Position numbers and translations under genes: made by a program
Assembly: GCA_019689555.1 (NCBI GenBank)
Contig: JADGHE010000001.1
Coordinates: 99,157-163,156 of the forward strand
Source of the DNA: Variibacter sp.
GTDB lineage: Bacteria; Pseudomonadota; Alphaproteobacteria; Rhizobiales; Xanthobacteraceae
Direction of reading: 5' to 3'
DNA: 64,000 nt
Notes under the pieces: generated by a model
What the model saw: the letters and a program-made list of their open reading frames with translations, nothing else
Databases searched by the model: none
What the model was told of the DNA's origin: nothing
In this document: in pieces, positions 43,500 to 51,175 of the stretch
Position numbering within the stretch: position 1 is the stretch's first letter
Layout: each line of letters starts with the position of its first letter

Positions 43500-44447
43500 T
43501 CAGCGGCCGTGCTTGCCCAACTCTTCGGCAAGTTCGGGAAGCACCTGGAACAGATCGCCCACGAGCCCGTAATCGGCCACCTGGAAGATCGGTGCTTCCT
43601 CGTCCTTGTTGATCGCGACGATGACTTTCGAATCCTTCATGCCGGCGAGATGCTGAATGGCGCCGGAAATGCCCACCGCGATGTAGAGCTCGGGCGCCAC
43701 CACCTTGCCGGTTTGCCCGACCTGCCAATCGTTCGGCGCATAGCCGGCGTCCACTGCGGCGCGCGAGGCGCCCACGGCGGCGCCCAGCTTGTCGGCGACC
43801 GGCTCGATGTACTTGGCGAAGTTCTCGCGGCTCTGCAGGGCGCGGCCGCCGGAGATCACGATCCGCGCCGAGGTGAGTTCCGGCCGCTCCGAGCGGGAGA
43901 GCTCCTCGCCGACGAAGCGCGACACCCCCGGATCGCCGGCCGGGGCCACGCTTTCGATCGGCGCCGCGGCGCCGCCCTCGCCCGCCGCCCGGAAGGCGGC
44001 GGTGCGCACGGTGATGACCTTTTTCGCGTCGCGTGAGCGCACCGTCTGAACGGCGTTGCCGGCATAGATCGGCCGCTCGAAGGTATCGGGCCCGAGCACC
44101 TTGAGCACGTCGGAGACCTGCATCACGTCGAGCAGCGCCGCGACGCGGGGCATGAAATTCTTGCCCGACGTGGTGGCCGGGGCGACGAGCGCGTCATAGG
44201 CGGGCGCGAGCGAGACGATCAGGGCCGCCATCGGTTCGGCCAAGGCGTGCTCGTAGGCCGGCGCCTCGGCGAGCAGCACCTTTGCGACCCCCTCGAGCTT
44301 GGCCGCGGCCTCCGCGACCGGCCGGCAGCCGGTGCCCGCGACCAGCACGTGGACGTCGCCCCCCAGCTCCTTGGCGGCCGTGAGCGCCTTGTGGGTTGCG
44401 TCCTTGAGCGTCTTGTTGTCGTGCTCGGCGACGAGAAGCGTGGTCAT
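43500..44447 (-). CDS. etfA: Electron transfer flavoprotein, alpha subunit
   Basis: A 315-residue FAD-binding subunit. The C-terminal FAD signature includes YIAVGISGAIQHLAGMKDS and VIVAINKDEEAPIF. It pairs with EtfB to pass electrons from acyl-CoA dehydrogenases to ETF-quinone oxidoreductase. A 97-bp gap separates it from etfB. Confidence 0.95.
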   Translation of the reverse strand: MTTLLVAEHDNKTLKDATHKALTAAKELGGDVHVLVAGTGCRPVAEAAAKLEGVAKVLLAEAPAYEHALAEPMAALIVSLAPAYDALVAPATTSGKNFMPRVAALLDVMQVSDVLKVLGPDTFERPIYAGNAVQTVRSRDAKKVITVRTAAFRAAGEGGAAAPIESVAPAGDPGVSRFVGEELSRSERPELTSARIVISGGRALQSRENFAKYIEPVADKLGAAVGASRAAVDAGYAPNDWQVGQTGKVVAPELYIAVGISGAIQHLAGMKDSKVIVAINKDEEAPIFQVADYGLVGDLFQVLPELAEELGKHGR

Positions 44448-44544
44448 GGGCGGTCATCCAAAAGCGTGAAACATCGTCAGGCCGGGCCCGGCCGCGCCGG
44501 ACGGGCAGCCGCGCAAGAAATAGAGCCGCGGATGGCGCCCGCCA

Positions 44545-45294
44545 TCACAGGACCCCGGCCTCGTTCTTCAGCCTGGCGACGAGATCGGCGACGGAGGCCA
44601 CCTTCACGCCGGCCTGGCGGCGCGGCGGCTCGGCCGTCTTGAGCACTTCGAGCCGCGCGCTGATATCAACCCCGTAGTCCTGCGGAGTCTTCTCGTCGAT
44701 GGGCTTTTTCTTCGCCTTCATGATGTTGGGCAGGCTGGCGTAGCGCGGCTCGTTGAGGCGCAGGTCGGTCGTGACGATCGCCGGCAGCTTCAGCCGGACG
44801 GTCTGCAGGCCGCCGTCGACCTCGCGCGTGACCGCGATCTCCGAGCCGTCGATCGCCACTTTCGATGCGAAGGTGCCCTGGGGCCAGCCGAGCAGGGCGG
44901 CGAGCATCTGGCCGGTCTGATTGCAGTCGTCGTCGATCGCCTGCTTGCCGAGAATGATGAGGCCGGGCTGCTCCTGCTCCGCCACCACTTTGAGGATCTT
45001 GGCAACCGCGAGCGGCTCCACCGGGGCATCGGTCCTGACGAGAATGCCGCGGTCGGCCCCCATGGCGAGCGCGGTGCGGATCGTCTCCTGCGCCTGCTGC
45101 GGGCCGATCGACACCACCACGATCTCGGTCGCCTTGCCGGCCTCCTTGAGCCGGATCGCCTCTTCCACCCCGATCTCGTCGAAGGGGTTCATCGACATTT
45201 TCACGTTCGCGAGCTCGACGCCCGATCCGTCGGCCTTGACGCGGATCTTGACGTTGTAATCGACCACCCGCTTCACGGGCACAAGGATCTTCAT
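44545..45294 (-). CDS. etfB: Electron transfer flavoprotein, beta subunit
   Basis: A 249-residue AMP-binding subunit beginning [19 protein letters not shown], with [19 protein letters not shown] and the signature [14 protein letters not shown] [21 protein letters not shown] longer in-frame start at 45372 exists but is not preferred; the ATG at 45294 matches family N-termini and has GGGAG upstream. Confidence 0.95.
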   Translation of the reverse strand: MKILVPVKRVVDYNVKIRVKADGSGVELANVKMSMNPFDEIGVEEAIRLKEAGKATEIVVVSIGPQQAQETIRTALAMGADRGILVRTDAPVEPLAVAKILKVVAEQEQPGLIILGKQAIDDDCNQTGQMLAALLGWPQGTFASKVAIDGSEIAVTREVDGGLQTVRLKLPAIVTTDLRLNEPRYASLPNIMKAKKKPIDEKTPQDYGVDISARLEVLKTAEPPRRQAGVKVASVADLVARLKNEAGVL

Positions 45295-45422
45295 GGGATG
45301 CGCGATCTCCCGGCTGAGACTTTTGGTCTGCGAGGCGGGCGCACCGTACTGGCCGCGCCAGCGCAGTGTCAACGGAGGGAGGCGGCGTTGGCGGCCTCCC
45401 GCGGCGGAATCGGCCGCCTCGG

Positions 45423-45998
45423 CTAGCGGTTCTGCCCCGGCTGCCAGAGCACGTCGCCGGCGCCGTCGTCGTTCATGGCCCGGGCGGCCACGAAGAGATA
45501 GTCCGACAGCCGGTTCACGTATTTGAGCAGGGTCGCCGAAACCTGCTCGCCGGGGCGGGCGGCGAGCTCGAAGGCGAGCCGCTCGGCGCGCCGGCAGATT
45601 GTGCGCGCGAGGTGCAGATGCGCGGCGGCGGCGCTGCCGCCCGGCAGCACGAACGAGCGCAGGGGCGACAGCCGGGCGTTGAGCGCGTCGATCTCCTCCT
45701 CGAGCCGCCTCACCTGGGCCTCGGTGACCCGCAGCCGCGGGCGCGTCTCGCCGGCCGATTCCGGCGCGCAGAGGTCGGCGCCGAGGTCGAAGAGGTCATT
45801 CTGGATGCGGGCGAGCGCGGCATCCACGTCGGCCCGGCCCCCCGTGTAGAGCCGGGCGATGCCGAGCGCCGCGTTGAGCTCGTCGAAGGTCCCGTAGGCG
45901 GCGACGCGCAGGTCGTATTTCGGCCGCCGTTCCCCGGTGCCGAGCGCCGTCATGCCGTCGTCGCCGGCGCGCGTATAAATGCGGTTGAGCACGACCAT
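45423..45998 (-). CDS. pduO: PduO-type cob(I)alamin adenosyltransferase
   Basis: A 191-residue enzyme adding the adenosyl group to cobalamin. It begins with [19 protein letters not shown] (ATP-binding) and has [18 protein letters not shown] and the helix CRRAERL. It supplies adenosylcobalamin, for example to methylmalonyl-CoA or ethylmalonyl-CoA mutases, consistent with the acyl-CoA genes downstream. No cobalamin riboswitch was seen. Confidence 0.93.
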   Translation of the reverse strand: MVVLNRIYTRAGDDGMTALGTGERRPKYDLRVAAYGTFDELNAALGIARLYTGGRADVDAALARIQNDLFDLGADLCAPESAGETRPRLRVTEAQVRRLEEEIDALNARLSPLRSFVLPGGSAAAAHLHLARTICRRAERLAFELAARPGEQVSATLLKYVNRLSDYLFVAARAMNDDGAGDVLWQPGQNR

Positions 45999-46043
45999 GA
46001 AGCGTCACCTCGTCGCGCGCGGCCCGGCGCGCCCCGCGCCGCC

Positions 46044-46235
46044 TCAGCGCCCGATCGCCCAGATCGTCGCCATGATGATGACCACGGCCACGAACTGCAG
46101 CAGCACGCGCAGCCGCATCAAGCGCTGCGATCTGTCGGGCGAGCCGCCGCGCATCATGTTCCAGAGCCCGAGCACGAGCACCACCGCGACGGCCGCGACA
46201 GCGAACGGCGCGAGGTGGTAAAGAAAATTCGACAT
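46044..46235 (-). CDS. HIG1-type twin-transmembrane small protein
   Basis: A 63-residue protein with two membrane segments (about residues 8-26 and 45-61) joined by a short basic loop (MMRGGSPDRSQRLMRLRV), typical of the hypoxia-induced HIG1 domain. Mitochondrial relatives associate with respiratory complexes. It opens the operon leading to the adenosyltransferase and etfBA, an arrangement common in Hyphomicrobiales. Confidence 0.8.
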   Translation of the reverse strand: MSNFLYHLAPFAVAAVAVVLVLGLWNMMRGGSPDRSQRLMRLRVLLQFVAVVIIMATIWAIGR

Positions 46236-46358
46236 GCGATCTCCTCGCCCACGGTTTTAGCACTCTCCGCCGCCTGCGGCCATGCGTGCCGCGAGCGCGG
46301 GGAGGGCGGAGGAGGAGACGAGGCCGCCGCCGTCCATCTTGACCCGCCGGAAGCACTC

Positions 46359-47522
46359 ATGACCGATCCGTCGCCGCTGAAGCTGAAGCCCCGCACCCTC
46401 GCCGCGCAGGCCCTGGGGGTGATCGAGCCCACGACAAAGGGGATCGTGCCGCCGGTCCACGCGGCGACCACCTTCCTGCGCGACCCCGACAACCAGTATC
46501 GCTCGGGCTACGGCTATGGCCGGCCCGACAACGCCACGGTGCGCCAGGCCGAGGCCGTCATCGCCGCACTCGAGGGCGCGGACGAGGCGATGCTGTTCGG
46601 CTCCGGCATGGCGGCGGCGACGGCGGTCGTGCTGGCGCTCGATCCGGGTGCCCATATCGTCGCGCCGCGGGTCATGTACTGGGCGCTGCGCCATTGGCTC
46701 ACCGTGGACGCGGCCCGGTTCGGCTACCGGGCCGAGCTCGTCGACATGACCGATCTCGATGCGGTCGAAAAGGCGGTGCGGCCCGGCGCGACGCAGCTCG
46801 TCTGGATCGAGGCGCCGGGCAATCCGCTGTGGACGGTCACCGACATCGCGGCCGTCGCCGAAATCGCACGTCGCGCCGGAGCCTGGGTGGCGGTCGACTC
46901 GACCGCGGCCACCCCGGTGTTCACGCAGCCGCTGGCGCTCGGCGCCGACATCGTGATGCACTCGGCGACCAAATACCTCAACGGGCACTCGGACGTGCTG
47001 GCGGGCGCCCTCGCGGTCCGCGACCGCGGGCACCCCCTGTGGGCGCGCATCGGCGCATGGCGGGCGCGCCAGGGCGCGGTTCTGGGCCCGTTCGAGGCCT
47101 GGCTTTTGCTGCGCGGCATGCGCACGCTGGATCTGCGGGTGCGGGCGGCGGCGCAATCCGCCGCGCTTCTCGCGCAGCGGTTCTCGCAGCATCCGGCCGT
47201 GGCGCAGGTGCTCTATCCGGGGCTTCCGAGCCACCCCGGCCACGCCATCGCGGCGCGGCAGATGAGCGGCGGGTTCGGCGGCATGCTGTCCATCCGCGTC
47301 GCGGCCGGCGAGGCGGCAGCCATCGCCGCGGCGGCCCGCGTCACGGTCTGGAAGCGGGCCACCTCGCTCGGCGGCGTCGAGAGCCTGATCGAGCACCGCG
47401 CTTCCGTCGAGGGGCCGGGCTCGCCGTGCCCGCCGGACCTCCTGCGGCTCTCGGTCGGGGCAGAGGACCCGGACGACCTCTACGCCGATCTCGACCGCGC
47501 CTTGCGCGCTGCGAGCGCCTGA
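46359..47522 (+). CDS. metC: Trans-sulfuration PLP enzyme (cystathionine beta-lyase type)
   Basis: A 387-residue Cys/Met-metabolism PLP enzyme. The PLP lysine is in MHSATKYLNGHSDV, with YGRPDNATVRQAE, FGSGMAAATAV and ESLIEHRASVEGP. The group includes cystathionine beta-lyase, cystathionine gamma-synthase and O-succinylhomoserine sulfhydrylase; MetC is the likeliest but not proven. Start at the ATG 46359, preceded by GGAAG; divergent from the HIG1 gene by 123 bp. Confidence 0.85.
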   Translation: MTDPSPLKLKPRTLAAQALGVIEPTTKGIVPPVHAATTFLRDPDNQYRSGYGYGRPDNATVRQAEAVIAALEGADEAMLFGSGMAAATAVVLALDPGAHIVAPRVMYWALRHWLTVDAARFGYRAELVDMTDLDAVEKAVRPGATQLVWIEAPGNPLWTVTDIAAVAEIARRAGAWVAVDSTAATPVFTQPLALGADIVMHSATKYLNGHSDVLAGALAVRDRGHPLWARIGAWRARQGAVLGPFEAWLLLRGMRTLDLRVRAAAQSAALLAQRFSQHPAVAQVLYPGLPSHPGHAIAARQMSGGFGGMLSIRVAAGEAAAIAAAARVTVWKRATSLGGVESLIEHRASVEGPGSPCPPDLLRLSVGAEDPDDLYADLDRALRAASA

Positions 47523-47618
47523 CCGGGCGGGCGGCGGAGGCGGCGGCCGGCCCCCCTGCGCCGAACCGCCGCGATATTCGTTAACCCGTTGCCGCTCAAA
47601 GTGGATTATGGTTACGCC

Positions 47619-47999
47619 ATGGCTGATTCGGTGGAGCGCCTCCATGCCGCCGTGTTGGCGGCGCGCGACGCGGACCCGGCGACGTCCCGGACCGCGCGGC
47701 TGTTGCGATCGGGTCGCGCCAAGATCGCCAAGAAGCTCGCCGAGGAGGCCGTGGAGGTGGTGATCGACACCATGCACGGCGGACCGGAGGCCGTCGTGCG
47801 CGAGAGCGCAGACCTCATCTACAACCTCGTCGTGCTGTGGGTCGCCGCCGGGGTCAAGCCGGCCGACGTGTGGAAGGAGATGGCGCGCCGCGAGCGCCTG
47901 CTCGGCATCGCCGAGAAGCTTCCCAAGCAGCTTTTCGACGTCGATCCCCCGCGCAAGGTGGTGGCGCTCGAAGCCCGTCGCGCCCGCAAGCGGCGCTGA
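47619..47999 (+). CDS. hisE: HisE-type phosphoribosyl-ATP diphosphatase
   Basis: A 126-residue all-alpha MazG-like protein. The metal-binding acidic motif is KKLAEEAVEVVIDT...ESADLIYNLVVLW. It would hydrolyse phosphoribosyl-ATP in histidine synthesis. Start chosen at the ATG 47619; a TTG 30 bp upstream is in frame. It is separated from any other his gene in this window, lying after metC, so it may be a paralogue of a hisE in the main his operon or act on another nucleotide. A basic tail follows the domain. Confidence 0.82.
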   Translation: MADSVERLHAAVLAARDADPATSRTARLLRSGRAKIAKKLAEEAVEVVIDTMHGGPEAVVRESADLIYNLVVLWVAAGVKPADVWKEMARRERLLGIAEKLPKQLFDVDPPRKVVALEARRARKRR

Positions 48000-48124
48000 A
48001 CGCGCGTGACGGCCCTCATGCGAATACGGGATGGCGCTGTCCTCGCTCGGGCGCAGGCCGATCGGGGGCGAGATGTCATGATCAAGATAGACAACCGCTT
48101 CGGCGCCGGCTAAGCACGCGGGCC

Positions 48125-48706
48125 ATGCTGCGACGCCTCTACGACTGGTGCATCGCCGCGGCGGGACAGCGGCATGCGGCCTGGATCATGGGGGCGGTGT
48201 CGTTCGCGGAAAGCTCGTTCTTCCCGATCCCGCCCGACGTGATGCTGGTTCCGATCTCGCTCGCGCGACCGGACCGCGCCTATCATTACGCCGCGCTCTG
48301 CACCGCCGCGTCGGTCGCCGGCGGCATTCTCGGCTACCTCATCGGGTCGCTTCTCTACGACTCGGTCGGCCAGTGGTTGATGGAGCTGTACGGCTACAGC
48401 GACAAGGTCGCGGAATTCCGCGCCGCCTATGCCGAGTGGGGGGCATGGATCATTCTGCTCAAGGGCTTAACCCCCATTCCCTACAAGCTCATCACCATCA
48501 CGTCGGGCTTTGCGGGATACGATTTCCTGCTATTCGTCGTGCTTTCCATCATCACCCGCGGCGGGCGCTTCTTCGTTCTCGCCTTCCTGCTGCACCGCTA
48601 CGGCGCGCAGGCGCGCGAGATCATCGAGAAGCGGCTCGGTCTGTGGACCACCCTGTTCGCCGTGGTGCTGATCGGCGGCATCGTCGCGGCGATGTGGCTG
48701 CTCTGA
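48125..48706 (+). CDS. YqaA/DedA-family membrane protein
   Basis: A 193-residue membrane protein with about four to five hydrophobic segments and the SNARE-associated/DedA motif set: AESSFFPIPPDVML, GYLIGSLLYDSVGQ, LLKGLTPIPYKLITITSGF. DedA proteins influence membrane lipid flipping and proton homeostasis. The ATG at 48125 has no strong ribosome site. The 3' end carries a tandem repeat that duplicates the stop-codon region. Confidence 0.88.
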   Translation: MLRRLYDWCIAAAGQRHAAWIMGAVSFAESSFFPIPPDVMLVPISLARPDRAYHYAALCTAASVAGGILGYLIGSLLYDSVGQWLMELYGYSDKVAEFRAAYAEWGAWIILLKGLTPIPYKLITITSGFAGYDFLLFVVLSIITRGGRFFVLAFLLHRYGAQAREIIEKRLGLWTTLFAVVLIGGIVAAMWLL

Positions 48707-48733
48707 GTGGCTATTTCTGAGTGGCTGTTCTGA
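48694..48733. repeat. Triple tandem repeat spanning the dedA stop codon
   Basis: Three units of 13, 14 and 13 bp (GTGGCTGCTCTGA, GTGGCTATTTCTGA, GTGGCTGTTCTGA) run without gaps; the first ends with the true TGA of the gene. The 145 bp that follow to the next gene hold nothing recognisable. Confidence 0.75.
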
Positions 48734-48878
48734 GCCCGGCCTTCGGGTCCGCGCTCGCACCGTTCCTCCCGCCGCTCCCTGCAGGAGGGGCGTAGACAAT
48801 CCTCGCGTGCGGTGGCGCGCCTCGGCGGCGCGCCGTCACCCGCCCGCAGCTCGCCTCACGCAACGTCCGCGCGGGACG

Positions 48879-49331
48879 TCACCGGAATGCCAGGGCCGAA
48901 CGAATCTTGGTCCAGACTTCGCCCCAGCTCATCCGCTGCGCCAGCGAACGCGCCCGCGCCGCCACGATGCGCGGGGTCACCGCGCCGGTGTAGTGGCAGT
49001 CGCACAGCAGGTGATGCGCTTCGCCCAGCGTCAGGTCGAAGAACGTCATGGCGTCGCCGAGACGGTCGCTTGCCAAGCCGTCCTCGCGCAACACGGGATC
49101 GCGATAGGCAATGGCCAGCGGAGAGTCGTCGGACCGCAGCCGCATGCGTTCCGATTCCGGGAGATACTCGATCCGCGACAAGAGCCTCACGGGCCCCTCG
49201 TGGCGCTCCAGCACCGTCGCGAACCGTTCCAGCCGTTCCCGTCGCAATGTGCGTGCGGATTTTGGCGCGTAGGGCGCCAACGTCGTGACGTTCGCCTCGT
49301 TTTTGATTTCGTCCAGTGGCCTGTGCTTCAT
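48879..49331 (-). CDS. Hypothetical protein, 150 residues
   Basis: No family was recognised. The protein starts MKHRPLDEIKNEANV and has basic helices (ARTLRRERLERFATVLERHEG), a RLLSRIEYLPESERMRLR segment and a Cys-containing stretch LLCDCHYTG near residue 112. It contains no membrane segment or signal peptide. AGGGAGAGTAAG precedes the ATG at 49331, a good ribosome site, and its ATG overlaps the stop of the upstream short reading frame as ATGA. Neighbourhood with a ferritin-like stress protein suggests a stress role, which is only inference. Confidence 0.65.
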   Translation of the reverse strand: MKHRPLDEIKNEANVTTLAPYAPKSARTLRRERLERFATVLERHEGPVRLLSRIEYLPESERMRLRSDDSPLAIAYRDPVLREDGLASDRLGDAMTFFDLTLGEAHHLLCDCHYTGAVTPRIVAARARSLAQRMSWGEVWTKIRSALAFR

Positions 49332-49651
49332 CTTACTCTCCCTGCCAACGGAAGCGCCCGCCCCAGATGCCGGAGCGGGCGGACTTCCCAAAACGTGTCA
49401 TGGGGGTGCGGTTGGCCGCGGCGGGCGCCGGACACGGTCCGGAGGGCCCGGAGTTCGGCGCCGGCCGCTTCTGCCACGGGCCCACGGCCCCCACGGCGGC
49501 CATCGCGAGCGGCAGCGACGAGGCCGCCGCAAACGGCGTTCTGCGATTGCCCGCCGGGCGAGAGCCGAAGATCCAAGGAGAGAAGGACAGGGTCGCCCCC
49601 CAGGATCAGCTTCACCACGTCGGACGGCCTGGCGCCTCTCCACTCATTCAT
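49328..49651 (-). CDS. Possible short gene, 107 residues, unknown
   Basis: Starts MNEWRGARPSDVVKLILGG behind a strong GGAAGGAGACGCC ribosome site at 49651 and ends in an ATGA overlap with the downstream hypothetical gene. The first 45 residues look protein-like; the remainder is Gly/Arg/Pro-rich and could be out of frame, so a frameshift or a much shorter gene is possible. No domain recognised. Confidence 0.4.
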   Translation of the reverse strand: MNEWRGARPSDVVKLILGGDPVLLSLDLRLSPGGQSQNAVCGGLVAAARDGRRGGRGPVAEAAGAELRALRTVSGARRGQPHPHDTFWEVRPLRHLGRALPLAGRVR

Positions 49652-49708
49652 GGCGTCTCCTTCCGAGACCGCCTTTTGGGGCGCACACGGGCGCGGCTCG
49701 CGCCCCGA

Positions 49709-50203
49709 TCACGCGGCCAGTGCGTCCCGATTGATCTCGCTCTTCGCGAGTCGCGTGAGCAGGCTGTCCGCCTGCTTTTCCTCCTCGAGGCTCTCGTGCA
49801 GCATCTGCTGGTCGTCGCGCAGGCCGAGCTGGTCTGCGAGCGCGGCCGCGGTGCCGTAAGCCGCGATTTCGTAATGCTCGAGCTTCTGTGCCGATGCGAT
49901 GAGGCCGGCGTCCCGAAGGTTGTTTCCCTTCAGGATCGTGAGCATTTTTTCCGCTTCGCCGACCAGCGCCTGCATCGACTGGTCCGTATGTGCCCGCGTG
50001 CTCGCGCCGTGCTTCTTCAGGATCGACTCGAGCCGTTCTTTCTGGGCCTGCTTCTCTGCGCGATGGCTGACGAAGGCATTCTTCAATGCCGGATGCGTCG
50101 CCGCCGCCGCCATGCGCTGCAGTGAAGCCGCGACTTGACGTTCGGCGTTCGCGAGCTCCTGCAGCTCAGCCAGATACATATCCTTGAAGTTGGTGATTTC
50201 CAT
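49709..50203 (-). CDS. DUF892 (YciE/YciF) ferritin-like protein
   Basis: A 164-residue four-helix-bundle protein. It starts MEITNFKDMYLAELQELANAE, the family head, with conserved acidic and His positions (EKQAQKERLE, EHYEIAAYGT, EEEKQADSLLT) that can form a di-metal site. YciE/F proteins are induced by osmotic and general stress. An EcfG-type promoter lies about 140 bp upstream. It is probably co-transcribed with the two hypothetical genes downstream. Confidence 0.9.
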   Translation of the reverse strand: MEITNFKDMYLAELQELANAERQVAASLQRMAAAATHPALKNAFVSHRAEKQAQKERLESILKKHGASTRAHTDQSMQALVGEAEKMLTILKGNNLRDAGLIASAQKLEHYEIAAYGTAAALADQLGLRDDQQMLHESLEEEKQADSLLTRLAKSEINRDALAA

Positions 50204-50328
50204 GGCAAGACCCCCTTCAATCGCCGAGATGGGTCCGTCGGAGAGGAAAGCCGACCCCTCGTGCGCCTCCGAAATCGTGGCTCGGGCGTATAGTGGGCGC
50301 GTGGGCGGGCGGCTCCCGGTCTCGTGCT

Positions 50329-50373
50329 AGGTTCCTGTCAACGAGGTCCCTGACCGAGAGGTTCCTGCCCGTC
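50329..50373. repeat. Three imperfect 15-bp tandem repeats
   Basis: Units at 50329-50343, 50344-50358 and 50359-50373 all follow AGGTYCCTGNC; the first seven to nine bases are the best conserved. The array overlaps the EcfG-type promoter read on the other strand, because each unit carries a complement of GGAAC or GGGAC. Confidence 0.6.
50340..50365 (-). promoter_or_regulatory. EcfG-type general stress promoter for DUF892 gene
   Basis: Read on the minus strand, GGAAC (50365-50361) is followed by exactly 17 bp and CGTT (50343-50340). This is the consensus of the alphaproteobacterial general stress sigma factor EcfG/SigT (GGAAC-N16/17-CGTT). It points at the DUF892 gene, leaving a leader of about 130 bases. 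Confidence 0.6.
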
Positions 50374-50656
50374 AGAACTTTAATTCCTGTCCTTTTGGAC
50401 TGCGTCCGGCGGCTCCTCCGATCCGCGGCGCTTCCCGGCGAGCTGAACCCGGTTTCCAGGACTTCGTGTCGTCCCCCCGCAGGTCGGACGCTGGGGCCGC
50501 GGAGACGGCGAGCGGATAGGGGCGGAGAAGGACCGGCCGATCGGGCGAAGTCGGGGCGCGCTCGGCGGGTTCTCCCGGACTTGTCCGGCGCGGCGTCCGC
50601 GGTTATGGCTGCCCGGCATTGCCGCTATTCATGATATGGATGGCAGGGCTTGGCCC

Positions 50657-50682
50657 GTTCCGGTCTAAGGTTCCGGTCTAAG
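50657..50682. repeat. 13-bp perfect tandem repeat upstream of hsp20
   Basis: GTTCCGGTCTAAG occurs twice in direct contact, at 50657-50669 and 50670-50682, about 75 bp before the hsp20 start. It could be an operator pair or a slippage duplication. Confidence 0.65.
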
Positions 50683-50758
50683 AACGAAGGCCGCTGCGGC
50701 GCGTTATCGACCGACGGCGCGCTCGGCACGTGGCGGCGCGGAGCAAGGACCCACGATC

Positions 50759-51163
50759 ATGGCTGTACGCGAGGCGGAAATCTGGATGTGGTCGCAGGCC
50801 TGCGACATGCTTGCGCGCGCCGAGCGGCTGCACCGCCAATTCTTCCAACTGCAACGGTCGCGGCAGGCGCCGGCCTGGGAGCCGCCGGCCGACGTCCTGG
50901 AGACGGAGCGGGAGGTCGTCGTGCTGCTCGCTTTGCCGGGCGTCAGCCCTGATCGCGTCGAAGCCGCGATCGAGGACGGCGAGCTGGTCGTGAGCGGCGT
51001 GCGGGTCCTCCCGCCGGAGCTGCGCGACGCCCTCATCTATCGCCTCGAACTGCCTCAGGGGCGCTTCGAGCGGCGGCTTCCCTTGCCGCCGGGCCGCTAC
51101 AGTGGCGTCGAGCGCGAATTCGTGTACGGTTGTCTGCAGGTCCGCCTGCGCAAGATGGTTTGA
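50759..51163 (+). CDS. Hsp20/alpha-crystallin family small heat-shock protein
   Basis: A 134-residue protein. The alpha-crystallin domain covers about residues 40-130 (PPADVLETEREVVVLLALPG, VSPDRVEAAIEDGELVVSG, ending GRYSGVEREFVYGCLQVRL). It belongs to the short IbpA-like group without a C-terminal IXI tail. AAGGA lies before the ATG. It ends 12 bp before lon, so the chaperone and protease should be made together. Confidence 0.88.
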   Translation: MAVREAEIWMWSQACDMLARAERLHRQFFQLQRSRQAPAWEPPADVLETEREVVVLLALPGVSPDRVEAAIEDGELVVSGVRVLPPELRDALIYRLELPQGRFERRLPLPPGRYSGVEREFVYGCLQVRLRKMV

Positions 51164-51175
51164 GGGTGGAGCCTC

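Larger units (their letters stand above)
50204..50758. other. 555-bp divergent intergenic region, repeats and promoters only
   Basis: No credible reading frame was found between the DUF892 gene (leftward) and hsp20 (rightward). It contains an EcfG-type promoter, a 3 x 15-bp imperfect tandem repeat, a 13-bp perfect tandem repeat and an AT-richer patch at about 50374-50400. It must hold the hsp20-lon promoter, which I could not place. Confidence 0.6.

Noticed and set aside
45366..46358. N-terminal extension of the trans-sulfuration enzyme
   Set aside because: That sequence is antisense to the adenosyltransferase and HIG1 genes; the enzyme begins at the ATG 46359.
48078..48113. 11-codon frame MIKIDNRFGAG before the dedA gene
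   Set aside because: Too short to support and without a ribosome site; it may simply be chance.
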